64,000 bases of DNA from Sediminibacterium sp. KACHI17. Its GTDB lineage: Bacteria > Bacteroidota > Bacteroidia > Chitinophagales > Chitinophagaceae. Positions within the stretch are counted from its first letter, which is position 1. Each line of letters opens with the position of its first letter. A program made the translations under genes and the position numbers. The stretch is from NCBI RefSeq assembly GCF_040362915.1, contig NZ_AP029612.1, forward strand, positions 620,001-684,000. Reading direction: 5' to 3'. Below the pieces are notes generated by a model. That model searched no databases, was not told where the DNA came from, and was given only the letters and a program-made list of their open reading frames with translations. Shown here in pieces: positions 49,416-58,629 of the stretch.

Positions 49416-50363
49416 CTATCCTTTCTTCACATTCAAAGGGCGTAAGAATCCAATACCAATCAGGCTTTTGGTTTGTAGTCCGGGTGATGTTTTATTAGGA
49501 CCGAATAAACGAACATCGTCATCATAGATCAGATCAAGACTATATGTTGCCGAGAAAAATTTATTGATCTTGAAAGAGAATAAATTGGTCATGAAGAAGT
49601 CGATATTCTGTGCTTGGTTGTTATAGTTAGAGAACATGTCTAACCTTCCTTTGTAAGTCACATTTTTCGCAATCGTATTATTGTAGTTAACGGTAGCGAA
49701 AGTTCCTATTTCATTGATCGATGTTTTGCCTGCAGGTACACCATACTTACCTAATGTAGATAGTTTGTTATTCGCCACAACAGTCCACCTGGATGTAAGT
49801 GGCGACACAAACACTGAAAGCTTATCAGAAGGTTTGTAATCAAATCCGACTGAAAGAATTATGTATGCCGGTGATAAGAATGATGATGAAAAACTTGGCA
49901 CACCTCCTGAAAAGGTATAACCATCAAACCATTGGGAACGAAAGTTAAAAAGACTGGATAAAAATACTTTTCCGGTACTATCCATTTTATAACCATACTT
50001 ACTCAGAAAATCAAAACGGTCATCGTTCTTTCTTCCTCCTAGGCTGGTGGTCTGCACGTAGCCGAGGTTCATATCAAAGTTGTTATCCCAGCTGTGGCGG
50101 TTCTTACGATAGAAATAGAAAAAATTGAAGTATGAGCTTACTGCGAGTGAAAAATTATCACCCCCTGCAGCCCAATTACTCAGGGAGCCTTGTGCAAGAT
50201 TTGCACTCAATAAACCACCTTTTTTCCATACCCATGTACTGGTATCCGCGTCTTTTTTGATGGTTCGGGAAGTTTCACTTCGAAGTTTATTCACTACAAT
50301 ATCCTGAGAAAAAACTGCTGATGAAAAACACAGCATCAGCATCCATAGCATAGTTTTCTTCAT
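49416..50363 (-). CDS. DUF3078 family exported protein
   Basis: Bacteroidota family of unknown function. About 315 residues from the ATG at 50363 (MKKTMLWMLMLCFSSAVFSQ signal peptide). The family signature follows: WKKGGLLSANLAQGSLSNWAAGGDNFS, then alternating beta strands with aromatic girdles and a final strand, consistent with an outer-membrane barrel. The longer reading to 50387 runs through the promoter. It is divergent from miaB. Confidence 0.88.
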   Translation of the reverse strand: MKKTMLWMLMLCFSSAVFSQDIVVNKLRSETSRTIKKDADTSTWVWKKGGLLSANLAQGSLSNWAAGGDNFSLAVSSYFNFFYFYRKNRHSWDNNFDMNLGYVQTTSLGGRKNDDRFDFLSKYGYKMDSTGKVFLSSLFNFRSQWFDGYTFSGGVPSFSSSFLSPAYIILSVGFDYKPSDKLSVFVSPLTSRWTVVANNKLSTLGKYGVPAGKTSINEIGTFATVNYNNTIAKNVTYKGRLDMFSNYNNQAQNIDFFMTNLFSFKINKFFSATYSLDLIYDDDVRLFGPNKTSPGLQTKSLIGIGFLRPLNVKKG

Positions 50364-50384
50364 GTGGCCGGGGGATTTGCGTTG

Positions 50385-50392
50385 CAAAACTA
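50385..50392 (-). promoter_or_regulatory. TAnnTTTG -7 box for the DUF3078 gene
   Basis: TAGTTTTG on the minus strand, 21 bases before the ATG at 50363. CTG at 50413-50411 is a near -33 at 18-base spacing. Confidence 0.6.
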
Positions 50393-50457
50393 ATTGATTA
50401 ACAGAATTTTCAGCGTTGAAAACCTGTCAAACTGACACAAAAACAAGACAATTTTGT

Positions 50458-50465
50458 TAATTTTG
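50458..50465 (+). promoter_or_regulatory. TAnnTTTG -7 box for miaB
   Basis: TAATTTTG, 25 bases before the miaB ATG. No clear -33. Confidence 0.5.
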
Positions 50466-50490
50466 CATCTAAACGATTCTAAAAGAAGGT

Positions 50491-51918
50491 ATGAATACAA
50501 TGCTTACTACAGATAAAGTGCATGATGAAGCCCGTCAGGGAGAAGCATTTCAGCCATTCGCTAATGATCCAAATCAGTATAAAAAGCATTTTTATATTGA
50601 GAGTTATGGCTGTGCAATGAATTTTGCAGATAGTGAGGTGGTGGCCTCGATCTTAAATGGTGCCGGTTTTGGTGCGACCCGAAATCTTGAAGAAGCCAAT
50701 CTGATTTTATTGAATACCTGCTCCATTCGTGAAAAAGCAGAACAAACGGTCCGTAAAAGATTAACAGAGTTTCGCAAGATCAAAGAACGTACACCGGGAA
50801 TGCTGATTGGCATGCTGGGTTGTATGGCTGAGCGATTAAAAGCCCAGTTACTCGAGCAAGAAAAACTGGTGGACCTGGTGGTTGGTCCTGATGCGTACAG
50901 AAGTTTACCGGCACTGATCGAAGAAGCGGAATCCGGACAGAAAGCCGTGAATGTTTTGTTGAGCCGCGATGAAACTTATGGTGACATCGCTCCCATTCGT
51001 TTAGATAGCAATGGAATCAGTGCTTTTGTATCGATTATGCGTGGCTGTAATAATATGTGCAGCTTCTGTGTTGTACCATTTACAAGAGGACGAGAAAGAA
51101 GTCGTGATGCGCATTCGATCATTCAAGAAGTACAAGCATTATGTGATAAGGGTTACAAAGAAGTAACCTTATTGGGACAAAACGTGGACAGTTACTATTG
51201 GATCGATGAGCAAAAAGATGAAACCGTAACATTTGCAGCTCTTCTTGAGAAAGTGGCATTGATCAGTCCGGATCTCAGGGTTCGATTCAGTACCTCACAT
51301 CCAAAAGACATTACGGATGAGGTATTGTTCACCATGGCTAAATATGAGAATATCTGTAAGTACATACACTTACCGGTACAGAGTGGAAGTTCCAGAATCC
51401 TACAATTGATGAACAGAACTTATACCCGTGAATGGTATATGGCCAAAGTAGATCGTATCAGAGAACTACTACCCGACTGCGGCATTAGTTCTGATATCAT
51501 CGCAGGTTTTTGTACGGAAACGGAGGAAGATCATCAGGAAACACTCAGTATCATGCAGTACAGTGGCTATGATATGAGCTATATGTTCTTCTACAGTGAA
51601 AGACCCGGAACATTGGCAGCCAGAAGATATGAAGATGACATTCCTGAAGAAGTGAAGAAAAGAAGGTTGCAGGAGATCGTAGATCTTCAAGGTGAATTAT
51701 CTCGTCAGAGCAACTTAAAAGATCTGGGTAAAACCTTTAAAGTATTGGTCGAAGGTAATAGCCGTAAAAGTGAATCTGATTGGATGGGAAGAAACAGCCA
51801 GAATAAGGTCATTGTTTTCCCAAAGAAAGATCTGAATGAAGATCTGAAAGGTACTTATGTAATGGTGAAAGTAACCGACTGTACCAAGACAACACTGCGT
51901 GGAGAAAGAGAACTGTAA
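50491..51918 (+). CDS. miaB: tRNA-2-methylthio-N6-isopentenyladenosine synthase MiaB
   Basis: Radical-SAM methylthiotransferase modifying A37 of tRNAs that read U-starting codons, including tRNA-Ser(UGA) of this window. 475 residues: N-terminal Fe-S domain with Cys in [20 protein letters not shown] and LGCMAERL, then the radical-SAM CxxxCxxC in [20 protein letters not shown], and a C-terminal TRAM region. A second ATG three codons in is possible. It leads a plus-strand run through mltG/YihY, though a 72-base gap follows it. Confidence 0.97.
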   Translation: MNTMLTTDKVHDEARQGEAFQPFANDPNQYKKHFYIESYGCAMNFADSEVVASILNGAGFGATRNLEEANLILLNTCSIREKAEQTVRKRLTEFRKIKERTPGMLIGMLGCMAERLKAQLLEQEKLVDLVVGPDAYRSLPALIEEAESGQKAVNVLLSRDETYGDIAPIRLDSNGISAFVSIMRGCNNMCSFCVVPFTRGRERSRDAHSIIQEVQALCDKGYKEVTLLGQNVDSYYWIDEQKDETVTFAALLEKVALISPDLRVRFSTSHPKDITDEVLFTMAKYENICKYIHLPVQSGSSRILQLMNRTYTREWYMAKVDRIRELLPDCGISSDIIAGFCTETEEDHQETLSIMQYSGYDMSYMFFYSERPGTLAARRYEDDIPEEVKKRRLQEIVDLQGELSRQSNLKDLGKTFKVLVEGNSRKSESDWMGRNSQNKVIVFPKKDLNEDLKGTYVMVKVTDCTKTTLRGEREL

Positions 51919-51990
51919 TCATCAATGATGAATATTGAATCCTGAATGCAGGAAGTTCAAACAAGTGGTCAATGAATAAAACGGATCTCT

Positions 51991-53304
51991 ATGTATCAGG
52001 CATCTGACATTAGGGATCAGCAAATTAAAGCTATGGATCTTCAAAGTATAAAAAACAGGTTTGGCATAATAGGTAATTCACCTTCGTTGAATCATGCACT
52101 CAATACAGCTGTACAGGTAGCTGCTACCGATCTGACCGTATTGATTGTAGGAGAAAGTGGTGTGGGTAAGGAAGTATTTTCTCAGATCATTCATTCTTTA
52201 TCATCACGAAAGCATAATCCATTCATTGCCGTGAACTGTGGTGCTATTCCGGAAGGAACGATTGATTCAGAATTATTCGGACATGAAAAAGGCGCATTCA
52301 CAGGGGCTGTTGATAGCAGAAAGGGTTATTTCGAAACGGTAAGTGGCGGTACCATCTTTTTAGATGAGATCGGTGAAATGCCATTGGGTACACAAGCCAG
52401 ACTCTTACGTGTATTGGAAACAGGAGAATTCATCCGTGTGGGTTCTTCTAAAGTGCAAAAGACAGATGTACGTGTGATCGCAGCTACGAACAGAGAGTTA
52501 TTGGAATTTACCCAAAAAGGAAGGTTCCGTGAAGATCTGTATTATCGTTTGAGTACGGTTCCGATCCGTGTTCCCGCTTTGCGAGATCGTAAAGAAGATG
52601 TTTTACTGCTGTTCCGAAAATTTGCGGTTGATTTTGCCGAACGATACAAGACACAACCGATACAGCTCGATGATGACGCTAAAAACCTGTTAATAAATCA
52701 TCCTTGGCAAGGTAACGTGCGTGAATTGAAGAATATTGCAGAACAGATATCTGTGTTGAGTCAAACCAACAATATTTCAGCGGTCACCTTGCAGCAATTT
52801 CTACCGGATCAAAGTAAGCATATGAGAATGCCTGTACTAGCCGGACAAGCAGGCGGCTCTTCATCAGAGTTTGCGAATGAGCGTGAAATTTTGTACAAGC
52901 TCTTCTTTGACATGAAGAAGGATGTGACAGAGCTGAAAAAGATGTTTTTAGAAATACTGCAAAACCCTTCATTAGCGGGTAATGCAGCCAATTATACCCG
53001 GGATTCACTGATGCAGGATTTTCATACGAATGGTGACATCTCCCCTGTGCTAAGCAATTCGACTGCTGCTCATACAGCGGTATTGCCCGGTAATGTAGGT
53101 TCACAGCCGGTGATCTTGCATGAGGATGATATTCATCACCATGAGGAAGTTGAAGAATCATTGAATATCATGGATAAGGAGAAAGAACTGATTCTAAAAG
53201 CTTTGAAAAAACACAAAGGGAAAAGAAGAGATGCATCACTTGATCTGGGTATTAGTGAAAGAACATTATACCGTAAATTGAAAGAATACGATATTGAGGA
53301 ATAA
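51991..53304 (+). CDS. Sigma-54-dependent transcriptional activator without receiver domain
   Basis: AAA+ enhancer-binding protein that opens sigma-54 promoters. 437 residues: a short N-terminus with no response-regulator domain, then Walker A GESGVGKE, the sigma-54-contacting GAFTGA loop, Walker B TIFLDEIGEMP, the arginine-finger segment DLYYRLSTVPIRVP, an ~90-residue variable linker, and a Fis-type HTH (RDASLDLGISERTLYRKLKEY). ATG at 52033 is an alternative start. It is followed 9 bases later by lptE, implying a link with envelope assembly. A signal sensor is not evident. Confidence 0.93.
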   Translation: MYQASDIRDQQIKAMDLQSIKNRFGIIGNSPSLNHALNTAVQVAATDLTVLIVGESGVGKEVFSQIIHSLSSRKHNPFIAVNCGAIPEGTIDSELFGHEKGAFTGAVDSRKGYFETVSGGTIFLDEIGEMPLGTQARLLRVLETGEFIRVGSSKVQKTDVRVIAATNRELLEFTQKGRFREDLYYRLSTVPIRVPALRDRKEDVLLLFRKFAVDFAERYKTQPIQLDDDAKNLLINHPWQGNVRELKNIAEQISVLSQTNNISAVTLQQFLPDQSKHMRMPVLAGQAGGSSSEFANEREILYKLFFDMKKDVTELKKMFLEILQNPSLAGNAANYTRDSLMQDFHTNGDISPVLSNSTAAHTAVLPGNVGSQPVILHEDDIHHHEEVEESLNIMDKEKELILKALKKHKGKRRDASLDLGISERTLYRKLKEYDIEE

Positions 53305-53313
53305 TCTAATTAC

Positions 53314-53844
53314 ATGAGATCATTATTTCAAACATATAGTTATCGGCATAGCATTCTTTTATGGATGATCATGTTAATTGGATTTACTGCATGTAAAGTA
53401 AAATATAGCTTTAATGATGCCACGATCGATCCGCGATATAAAACGATCAAACTGGGTTTCATTGAAAACAAAGCCCGTTACATCAACCCGCAGTTGAGTC
53501 CTAAGCTAAATGATAAGCTACAGCAAAAGATCACCAACCAAACCAAGTTGACGCGTGTATCGAATGATGATGCTGATTATGTCATCAGTGGCTACATCTC
53601 AACTTATGATGGTACACAAACTGTTGGGGTAAGCGGCAGGCAAGCAAGTACGAACCGTCTTACTGTTTCGATCAATATCAAGCTGAGAAAAAATATTGAA
53701 AATGAAACCAAAGAATTTGTAGTGAGCCGAAGCTTTGACTATAGTGCCAATCTAGCTTTTAATACTGCCGAAGCACAGTTATTGGATGAAGTGGTAAGAA
53801 ATATGGTAGACGAGATATTTAACCGTATTTTCTCAGACTGGTAA
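53314..53844 (+). CDS. lptE: LPS-assembly lipoprotein LptE family
   Basis: Outer-membrane lipoprotein partner of LptD in LPS placement. 176 residues with a lipoprotein signal (WMIMLIGFTAC, Cys27) and the family start after it (KVKYSFNDATIDP). An alternating strand pattern follows, ending DEVVRNMVDEIFNRIFSDW. In Bacteroidota LptE is divergent, and this matches the Bacteroidota form. It starts nine bases after the sigma-54 activator. Together with lpxK at the window's left end it points to LPS biogenesis. Confidence 0.87.
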   Translation: MRSLFQTYSYRHSILLWMIMLIGFTACKVKYSFNDATIDPRYKTIKLGFIENKARYINPQLSPKLNDKLQQKITNQTKLTRVSNDDADYVISGYISTYDGTQTVGVSGRQASTNRLTVSINIKLRKNIENETKEFVVSRSFDYSANLAFNTAEAQLLDEVVRNMVDEIFNRIFSDW

Positions 53845-53865
53845 TCAATTTGTACATTTATCGCT

Positions 53866-54759
53866 ATGAAATCCATACGGGATAAAGCCTTATTACACCT
53901 GACCGGACAATCTACCCTTCAAACGGTTCCTATCGATCAATTGGAGTCATTGGTTCAAACCTACCCTTACTTTGCGCCCGCAACGCTATTGTATCATGCC
54001 AAGTGTAAAGCGGATGGTGCGACCACACAATTGGAGGCCAGTTTAGGCAAATCGTTTCTTTTCACGGATAACCCGCTTTGGACTTCCTATTTATTACAAG
54101 AACCTACTGTTATGGATGAAGTCGGTATGCCGGAAACTCCGGTGGCCGATAAACCTGCCCTATCCATATCCAAGACTATCGATATCCCAACCATGGATGA
54201 TGTGAGGGATATTATGCGGTCGATCGACCCTAGAAAGATTCCTGATAATCCACCAGAGGTAGATGAAACCGAGGAAGAATATGAAGAACCAATGGATGAG
54301 TTGCCATTGCCTGAGACGAAATTGAGCGATCTGTTATCAGAACAACTGGCTGATTTCAAAAAGCCGGTTGATAGTGCGGCTCAATTAGAAATTGAAACAG
54401 AGCGACTGCATACCATCGATTATTTTGCTTCTCAAGGTATAAAAATCGATCTTTCTAAGATCCCGCAGGATAAATTGACCTCCCAGCTCCGTAAGTTCAC
54501 AGACTGGCTGAAACAAATGAAACACGTGCCCAATGAACCTGCCGACCTTGGAACAGGCTCAGATCTGGAGCAGGCAGTAGCCCTGATCGCTGAAAATTCC
54601 AATGAATCCAGGGAAGTCGTGACTGAAACCATGGCTGAGGTTCTGGAAAAACAAGGGCAATTGGATAAAGCCATTCAGCTTTATATCAAATTAAGTTTCA
54701 TAAATCCTGAAAAATCCGCTTATTTTGCGGCGAAGATTCAACAATTAAAAGGTATATAA
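53866..54759 (+). CDS. TPR-like conserved Bacteroidota protein
   Basis: 297 residues, soluble, no signal. N-terminal helices (DQLESLVQTYPYFAPATLLYHAK), a central acidic, disordered part (ETEEEYEEPMDELPLPE), then the C-terminal helix pair VTETMAEVLEKQGQLDKAIQLYIKLSFINPEKSAYFAAKI, which is TPR-like. Members of this kind commonly sit between lptE and secG in this lineage. Function is unknown; an assembly-scaffold role is a guess. It stops one base before secG. Confidence 0.82.
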   Translation: MKSIRDKALLHLTGQSTLQTVPIDQLESLVQTYPYFAPATLLYHAKCKADGATTQLEASLGKSFLFTDNPLWTSYLLQEPTVMDEVGMPETPVADKPALSISKTIDIPTMDDVRDIMRSIDPRKIPDNPPEVDETEEEYEEPMDELPLPETKLSDLLSEQLADFKKPVDSAAQLEIETERLHTIDYFASQGIKIDLSKIPQDKLTSQLRKFTDWLKQMKHVPNEPADLGTGSDLEQAVALIAENSNESREVVTETMAEVLEKQGQLDKAIQLYIKLSFINPEKSAYFAAKIQQLKGI

Positions 54760-54760
54760 A

Positions 54761-55105
54761 ATGATCATTCTGTTTCTGATTCTGATTGTGTTAGCTTGTG
54801 TAGCGCTTGGTTTTGTAGTACTGATTCAGAACCCTAAAGGAGGCGGTCTTTCTGCCAATGTTGGTGGTTTGAGTAATCAATTCATGGGTGTTAAACAAAC
54901 CACAGATGTACTCGAAAAAGGTACATGGCTATTTGCCGGTATCATTGCGGTATTGGCTTTGGTATCCAGTTTATTTCTAAAAGGTGGTGCAAGTGTAGAC
55001 AGCTCTGTATTACAAAAAGTAAATACAACTACCAGTGCTCCTGCTCCAGCCCCTACTACACCTGCCAATACTACAACGGCAACTCCTGATACAGGAAAAA
55101 AATAA
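54761..55105 (+). CDS. secG: Preprotein translocase subunit SecG
   Basis: Small accessory subunit of SecYEG. 114 residues with two transmembrane helices (IILFLILIVLACVALGFVVLIQ and WLFAGIIAVLALVSSLFL) around the conserved loop NPKGGGLSANVGG. The C-terminus is a Thr/Ala/Pro-rich tail (about 35 residues), longer than usual and low complexity. It starts one base after the TPR-like gene and is closed by a terminator. Confidence 0.96.
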   Translation: MIILFLILIVLACVALGFVVLIQNPKGGGLSANVGGLSNQFMGVKQTTDVLEKGTWLFAGIIAVLALVSSLFLKGGASVDSSVLQKVNTTTSAPAPAPTTPANTTTATPDTGKK

Positions 55106-55122
55106 TTTGAATACTAGATTGT

Positions 55123-55156
55123 TAAAACCCTGCCTGTTCTACAGACAGGGTTTTTT
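55123..55156 (+). terminator. Rho-independent terminator after secG
   Basis: AAAACCCTGCCTGT/ACAGACAGGGTTTT stem with a TCT loop and one mismatch, followed by TTTTTTG. Confidence 0.9.
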
Positions 55157-55171
55157 GTTTAATTTGTTGGT

Positions 55172-56197
55172 ATGAAAAAAAGTATTGGATGGGCTCTACT
55201 GATCGTACTGATAATTTCAGGTATCTCTGCCTGGTTGATATTTGGTAGCAATACCGCTTTTTCAGAAGCACAACGATACTTCATTGTTGAGCAAGGAAAA
55301 ACAGACAGGGCCTCGATCTTAGCAGCCCTCAAGGAAAACGGTATCGTATCGCAGACCATCGGATTATCAATGTTAGGTACGGTTAGTGCAGTTTGGCCGA
55401 AAGTAAAGCCGGGTAAATACGAGGTTAAAAAAGGGCAATCTGCTTTTGACATTGCACGCATGTTACGGAATGGAAAGCAAGCAGAATTAAAACTGGTGAT
55501 CAATAAGCTCCGCACCAAATCAGATCTCGCAAAACTGATCAGTAAACAATTCAACACGGATTCAGTAACGGTTATGCAATTCCTCCAATCGAACGACTCT
55601 TTGCAACAATTGGGAACGGATACCACACAGCTATTTACAACGATCATACCCAACACTTACATATTCTATTGGAATACTCCGTTGATCAAGATCTTAAAAA
55701 AACTAAAAGACAACAGTGATCAATTTTGGCAAAAAAACAATCGATTGGCCAAAGCCACTTCCAAAGGATTATCAAAGAATGAAGCCTACACATTGGCATC
55801 GATCGTAGAAGAAGAAACCAATTTCGATTCAGATAAATACAAGATCGCCAGTGTGTATATAAACCGTTTAGAAAAAGGGATGCCCTTACAAGCTTGTCCT
55901 ACCATAAAATATGCTATGCAAGATTTTACGATCACGCGTATTTATGAGAAATATTTATCTAATCCATCCCCATACAATACCTACCGAAGGAAAGGATTAC
56001 CACCCGGACCCATTTGCACGCCTTCACCTAAAACCATAGATATTGTGCTAGAAGCTCCGGTAACTGATTATTTATTCTTTGTGGCAAAGAGTGATTTCAG
56101 TGGATATCATCATTTCAGTAATAATTATGAAACGCATGATAAATATGCCAAAGAATATCAAAAGCAGTTAGACATTTACATGGCCAATAAAAAGTAA
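55172..56197 (+). CDS. mltG: Endolytic murein transglycosylase MltG (YceG family)
   Basis: Cleaves nascent glycan strands, setting their length in the periplasm. 341 residues: N-terminal transmembrane anchor (SIGWALLIVLIISGISAWLIFG), a LysM-like/substrate part, then the YceG catalytic domain with the general-acid Glu region YTLASIVEEETNFDSDKYKIASVYINRL, PLQACPTIKYAM, SPYNTYRRKGLPPGPICTPS. It lies just after the secG terminator and is probably transcribed with the YihY gene 7 bases downstream. Confidence 0.94.
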   Translation: MKKSIGWALLIVLIISGISAWLIFGSNTAFSEAQRYFIVEQGKTDRASILAALKENGIVSQTIGLSMLGTVSAVWPKVKPGKYEVKKGQSAFDIARMLRNGKQAELKLVINKLRTKSDLAKLISKQFNTDSVTVMQFLQSNDSLQQLGTDTTQLFTTIIPNTYIFYWNTPLIKILKKLKDNSDQFWQKNNRLAKATSKGLSKNEAYTLASIVEEETNFDSDKYKIASVYINRLEKGMPLQACPTIKYAMQDFTITRIYEKYLSNPSPYNTYRRKGLPPGPICTPSPKTIDIVLEAPVTDYLFFVAKSDFSGYHHFSNNYETHDKYAKEYQKQLDIYMANKK

Positions 56198-56204
56198 TTC
56201 CGTT

Positions 56205-57170
56205 TTGATCAAACTACAACGTATCATCATTAGTTGGAAACCTATTGCTTTTGTGATCCGCAAAAGCAAGACCACTATTGTTCCCGGATTTCAGGGATTG
56301 CCGTTGTATGATGTAGTTCTATTTTTCTTTAAACAGATCAATAAGGTGGGATTAAATGAAAGAGCTGCTGCCATTTCGTTTAATCTGATCATGGCATTAC
56401 CTGCTGCTATGATCTTTTTATTTTCACTCATCCCCTATTTCCCGAAATCATTTAAAGTTGATAAGCAGATATTAAGTCTATTTAAAGATATCACACCGAA
56501 TTCAGAGACTTACCGTTTTGTGAGCCAGATCATCAATGATCTTCTTAAAAAACATGTGGGTATTTTCTCCTTTGGTTTTATACTGTTGATCTTTTATGCA
56601 TCCAATGCGATGATCGGTATAATCCGAACTTTTGATAAATCGATTCAGGAACAAAAAGGGTTTATTTTTCACCAGCGTTGGAGAGCCATTCAACTGACAG
56701 CGATATTGATCTTACTTGTGATCGGATCCTCCTTGGTATTAATTGGTCAGGATCAATTATTTAGTTTGCTGAAAAGTTTGTTTGACATAAAATCAAAGAC
56801 CCTTCTTCCTGTGTGGAATGCCGCCAGATGGTTGGTGATTATAGGGTTGGTGTTTTATGGAATCGCTTGTACCTACAAATACGCCCCTTCGGTTCAAAAA
56901 CGTTGGAAACTAGCTTCACCGGGGGCTTTATTGGCCACTTTTCTCACATTGGCTACTACCCTTGTCTTTTCTTATTGGGTCAGTTTATTTGCAAATTCCA
57001 GTTATAACAGGATCTACGGATCCATAGGAACGGTACTGATCATGATGCTATTGATTTATATCAATTCGTTAATTTTATTGATCGGCTTTGAGTTAAATGT
57101 AAGTATCACGTATCTTACTAAGGAAGCAGAAGCCCGGAAACTGAAAGAGAAAGCCCAAAACGCCTCCTGA
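56205..57170 (+). CDS. YihY/BrkB-family inner-membrane protein, TTG start
   Basis: 321-residue protein with about six hydrophobic helices (first about residues 60-80, MALPAAMIFLFSLIPYF), of the YihY/virulence factor BrkB family, formerly labelled RNase BN; transport or tethering roles are proposed. The reading frame has no ATG between the mltG stop and residue ~60, so TTG at 56205, seven bases after that stop, is the most likely start. Its C-terminus is a basic/acidic helix (LTKEAEARKLKEKAQN). Confidence 0.85.
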   Translation: MIKLQRIIISWKPIAFVIRKSKTTIVPGFQGLPLYDVVLFFFKQINKVGLNERAAAISFNLIMALPAAMIFLFSLIPYFPKSFKVDKQILSLFKDITPNSETYRFVSQIINDLLKKHVGIFSFGFILLIFYASNAMIGIIRTFDKSIQEQKGFIFHQRWRAIQLTAILILLVIGSSLVLIGQDQLFSLLKSLFDIKSKTLLPVWNAARWLVIIGLVFYGIACTYKYAPSVQKRWKLASPGALLATFLTLATTLVFSYWVSLFANSSYNRIYGSIGTVLIMMLLIYINSLILLIGFELNVSITYLTKEAEARKLKEKAQNAS

Positions 57171-57246
57171 TATTGCACTGAAGAAAAATACTTGTTCCTG
57201 CATGAACAAGTAATATCTATCATTTGTCACTATAAAAACCATCATT

Positions 57247-57840
57247 ATGAAAACGTTGCTTTATTCGCTGTTTTTTGCGTTCACTGCACTTAATATGCAA
57301 GCACAATCACTCCCTGTTGGAGCTGATCTCCCAATGAAGGATGTAAAGATGAAAGATGTATCCGGTAAAGAAGTTTCTATTACAGATGCCATGAAAGCCA
57401 ATGGTGTTCTCGTGATGTTCTCATGCAATACCTGTCCGTACGTGATTAAAAACCAACAAAGGACACTTGATATTGCTGCTTATGCCAAACAAAATAATAT
57501 TGGCATCATTCTATTGAACGCTAATGAAGGTACCCGTGGCGGAGATGATTCATATGATGCAATGAAGGAATATGCCAAAAAGCAGGGATACGATTTTTAT
57601 TACACAGTTGATACAGATTCAAAGATCGCCAATGCTTTTGGTGCCACCAGAACACCTGAACTATTTCTATTCAATAGTGCCGGTAAACTTCAGTATAAAG
57701 GCGCAATCGATGATAATCCTAATGATGCAGGGAATGTAAAACGTATTCATGCCAAAGAAGCGATCAGTGAGCTTACTACTGGAAAATCTATTTCAGTAAA
57801 AGAAAGTCGCTCAGTAGGTTGTAGCATTAAAAGAAGTTAA
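57247..57840 (+). CDS. Exported thioredoxin-fold/redoxin protein
   Basis: 197 residues with a signal peptide (MKTLLYSLFFAFTALNMQAQ) and an AhpC/TSA-like thioredoxin fold. The active-site region is LVMFSCNTCPYVIKNQ, a C-x-x-C with Asn-Thr, followed by ATRTPELFLF with the cis-Pro. It probably works as a periplasmic thiol or peroxide enzyme. C-terminal VGCSIKR carries an extra Cys. It ends in a strong terminator. Confidence 0.88.
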   Translation: MKTLLYSLFFAFTALNMQAQSLPVGADLPMKDVKMKDVSGKEVSITDAMKANGVLVMFSCNTCPYVIKNQQRTLDIAAYAKQNNIGIILLNANEGTRGGDDSYDAMKEYAKKQGYDFYYTVDTDSKIANAFGATRTPELFLFNSAGKLQYKGAIDDNPNDAGNVKRIHAKEAISELTTGKSISVKESRSVGCSIKRS

Positions 57841-57866
57841 TTGGATCATTTCCATGATCGTTATAT

Positions 57867-57897
57867 AAGCCGCTTTTAAAAAAGAAGCGGCTTTTTT
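57867..57897 (+). terminator. Rho-independent terminator
   Basis: AAGCCGCTT/AAGCGGCTT stem, loop of A/T, followed by TTTTTTG. Confidence 0.92.
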
Positions 57898-57945
57898 GTG
57901 GAAATAATGAATACGGGCATCATTTTAATAACCAAAACCTGTTTT

Positions 57946-58131
57946 ATGAAGCCTTTTATCATCATTACGTTGTTATTGGCCATCACCTATGCCATCGCAG
58001 AAGGGATTCATTATGGTAGTACAACCGGTATTGTACTCGCAACATGTAGCCTGATAGCATTGGGATACGCTATTTATCTGACAGAAAAACTTCACAAACA
58101 ATTGCGTGAGGAAGCTGAGGGCGAATATTGA
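57946..58131 (+). CDS. Small membrane protein, two helices
   Basis: 61 residues from the ATG at 57946 (MKPFIIITLLLAITYAIAEG). Two hydrophobic helices (about 2-19 and 28-46) and a charged tail (LTEKLHKQLREEAEGEY). The longer reading to 57898 begins with a non-ATG codon inside the upstream terminator. No family is recognised. It ends six bases from the convergent tlpA-like gene. Confidence 0.6.
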   Translation: MKPFIIITLLLAITYAIAEGIHYGSTTGIVLATCSLIALGYAIYLTEKLHKQLREEAEGEY

Positions 58132-58137
58132 TGAGTG

Positions 58138-58620
58138 CTACTGCCCTATTAATTTTTGTAATTCTTGTACCAATCTTTGTTCGGGTAATTGTTGCGCAAA
58201 GAATTGACGGTATTGGCGTTTATTGTTGACCATCAATGTTACCGGAATTGCACCATCCCATTTTTCATCGATCTTGGGACAGAATTCATCTGCATTGGTT
58301 TCATCCAGCCATACGATCTTGGATTGGTAGTTATTTTTTTTGGCAAAAGCTGCAATACCTTTTGGATAATCCTCTGCGAAATCAAGACTCACCAACAGTA
58401 ATTGTACTTTTTGATCTTTGAATGCTGCAACAGATTTTTCAAACCAGGGTATTTCCTTGATACAAGGCGCGCACCAACTGGCCCAAAAATTGACCACTAA
58501 AGGAACCGAACTGGTGTCGATCATTTTTACAAGATCATTGATCTTTACTTTTTTTATCTCCTGAGCGTGTACGGTCGTTCCGAGTACTATCACCAACAGG
58601 AACAAGACAATTTTTTTCAT
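58138..58620 (-). CDS. TlpA/ResA-like exported thioredoxin
   Basis: Periplasmic disulfide reductase. 160 residues, signal peptide MKKIVLFLLVIVLGTTVHAQ, then the thioredoxin core with VNFWASWCAPCIKEIPWFEK (C-x-x-C) and IPVTLMVNNKRQ with the cis-Pro region. Possible roles are cytochrome c maturation or reduction of MsrA. It starts nine bases after the trmH gene, so the two are co-transcribed. Confidence 0.92.
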   Translation of the reverse strand: MKKIVLFLLVIVLGTTVHAQEIKKVKINDLVKMIDTSSVPLVVNFWASWCAPCIKEIPWFEKSVAAFKDQKVQLLLVSLDFAEDYPKGIAAFAKKNNYQSKIVWLDETNADEFCPKIDEKWDGAIPVTLMVNNKRQYRQFFAQQLPEQRLVQELQKLIGQ

Positions 58621-58629
58621 AATGATCTT

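Noticed and set aside
51919..51990. Gap between miaB and the sigma-54 activator as another word-repeat palindrome
   Set aside because: It has repeated GAAT words but no complementary arm.
55159..55656. 165-residue reading opposite mltG
   Set aside because: Antisense of a certain gene with no start signal or family resemblance.
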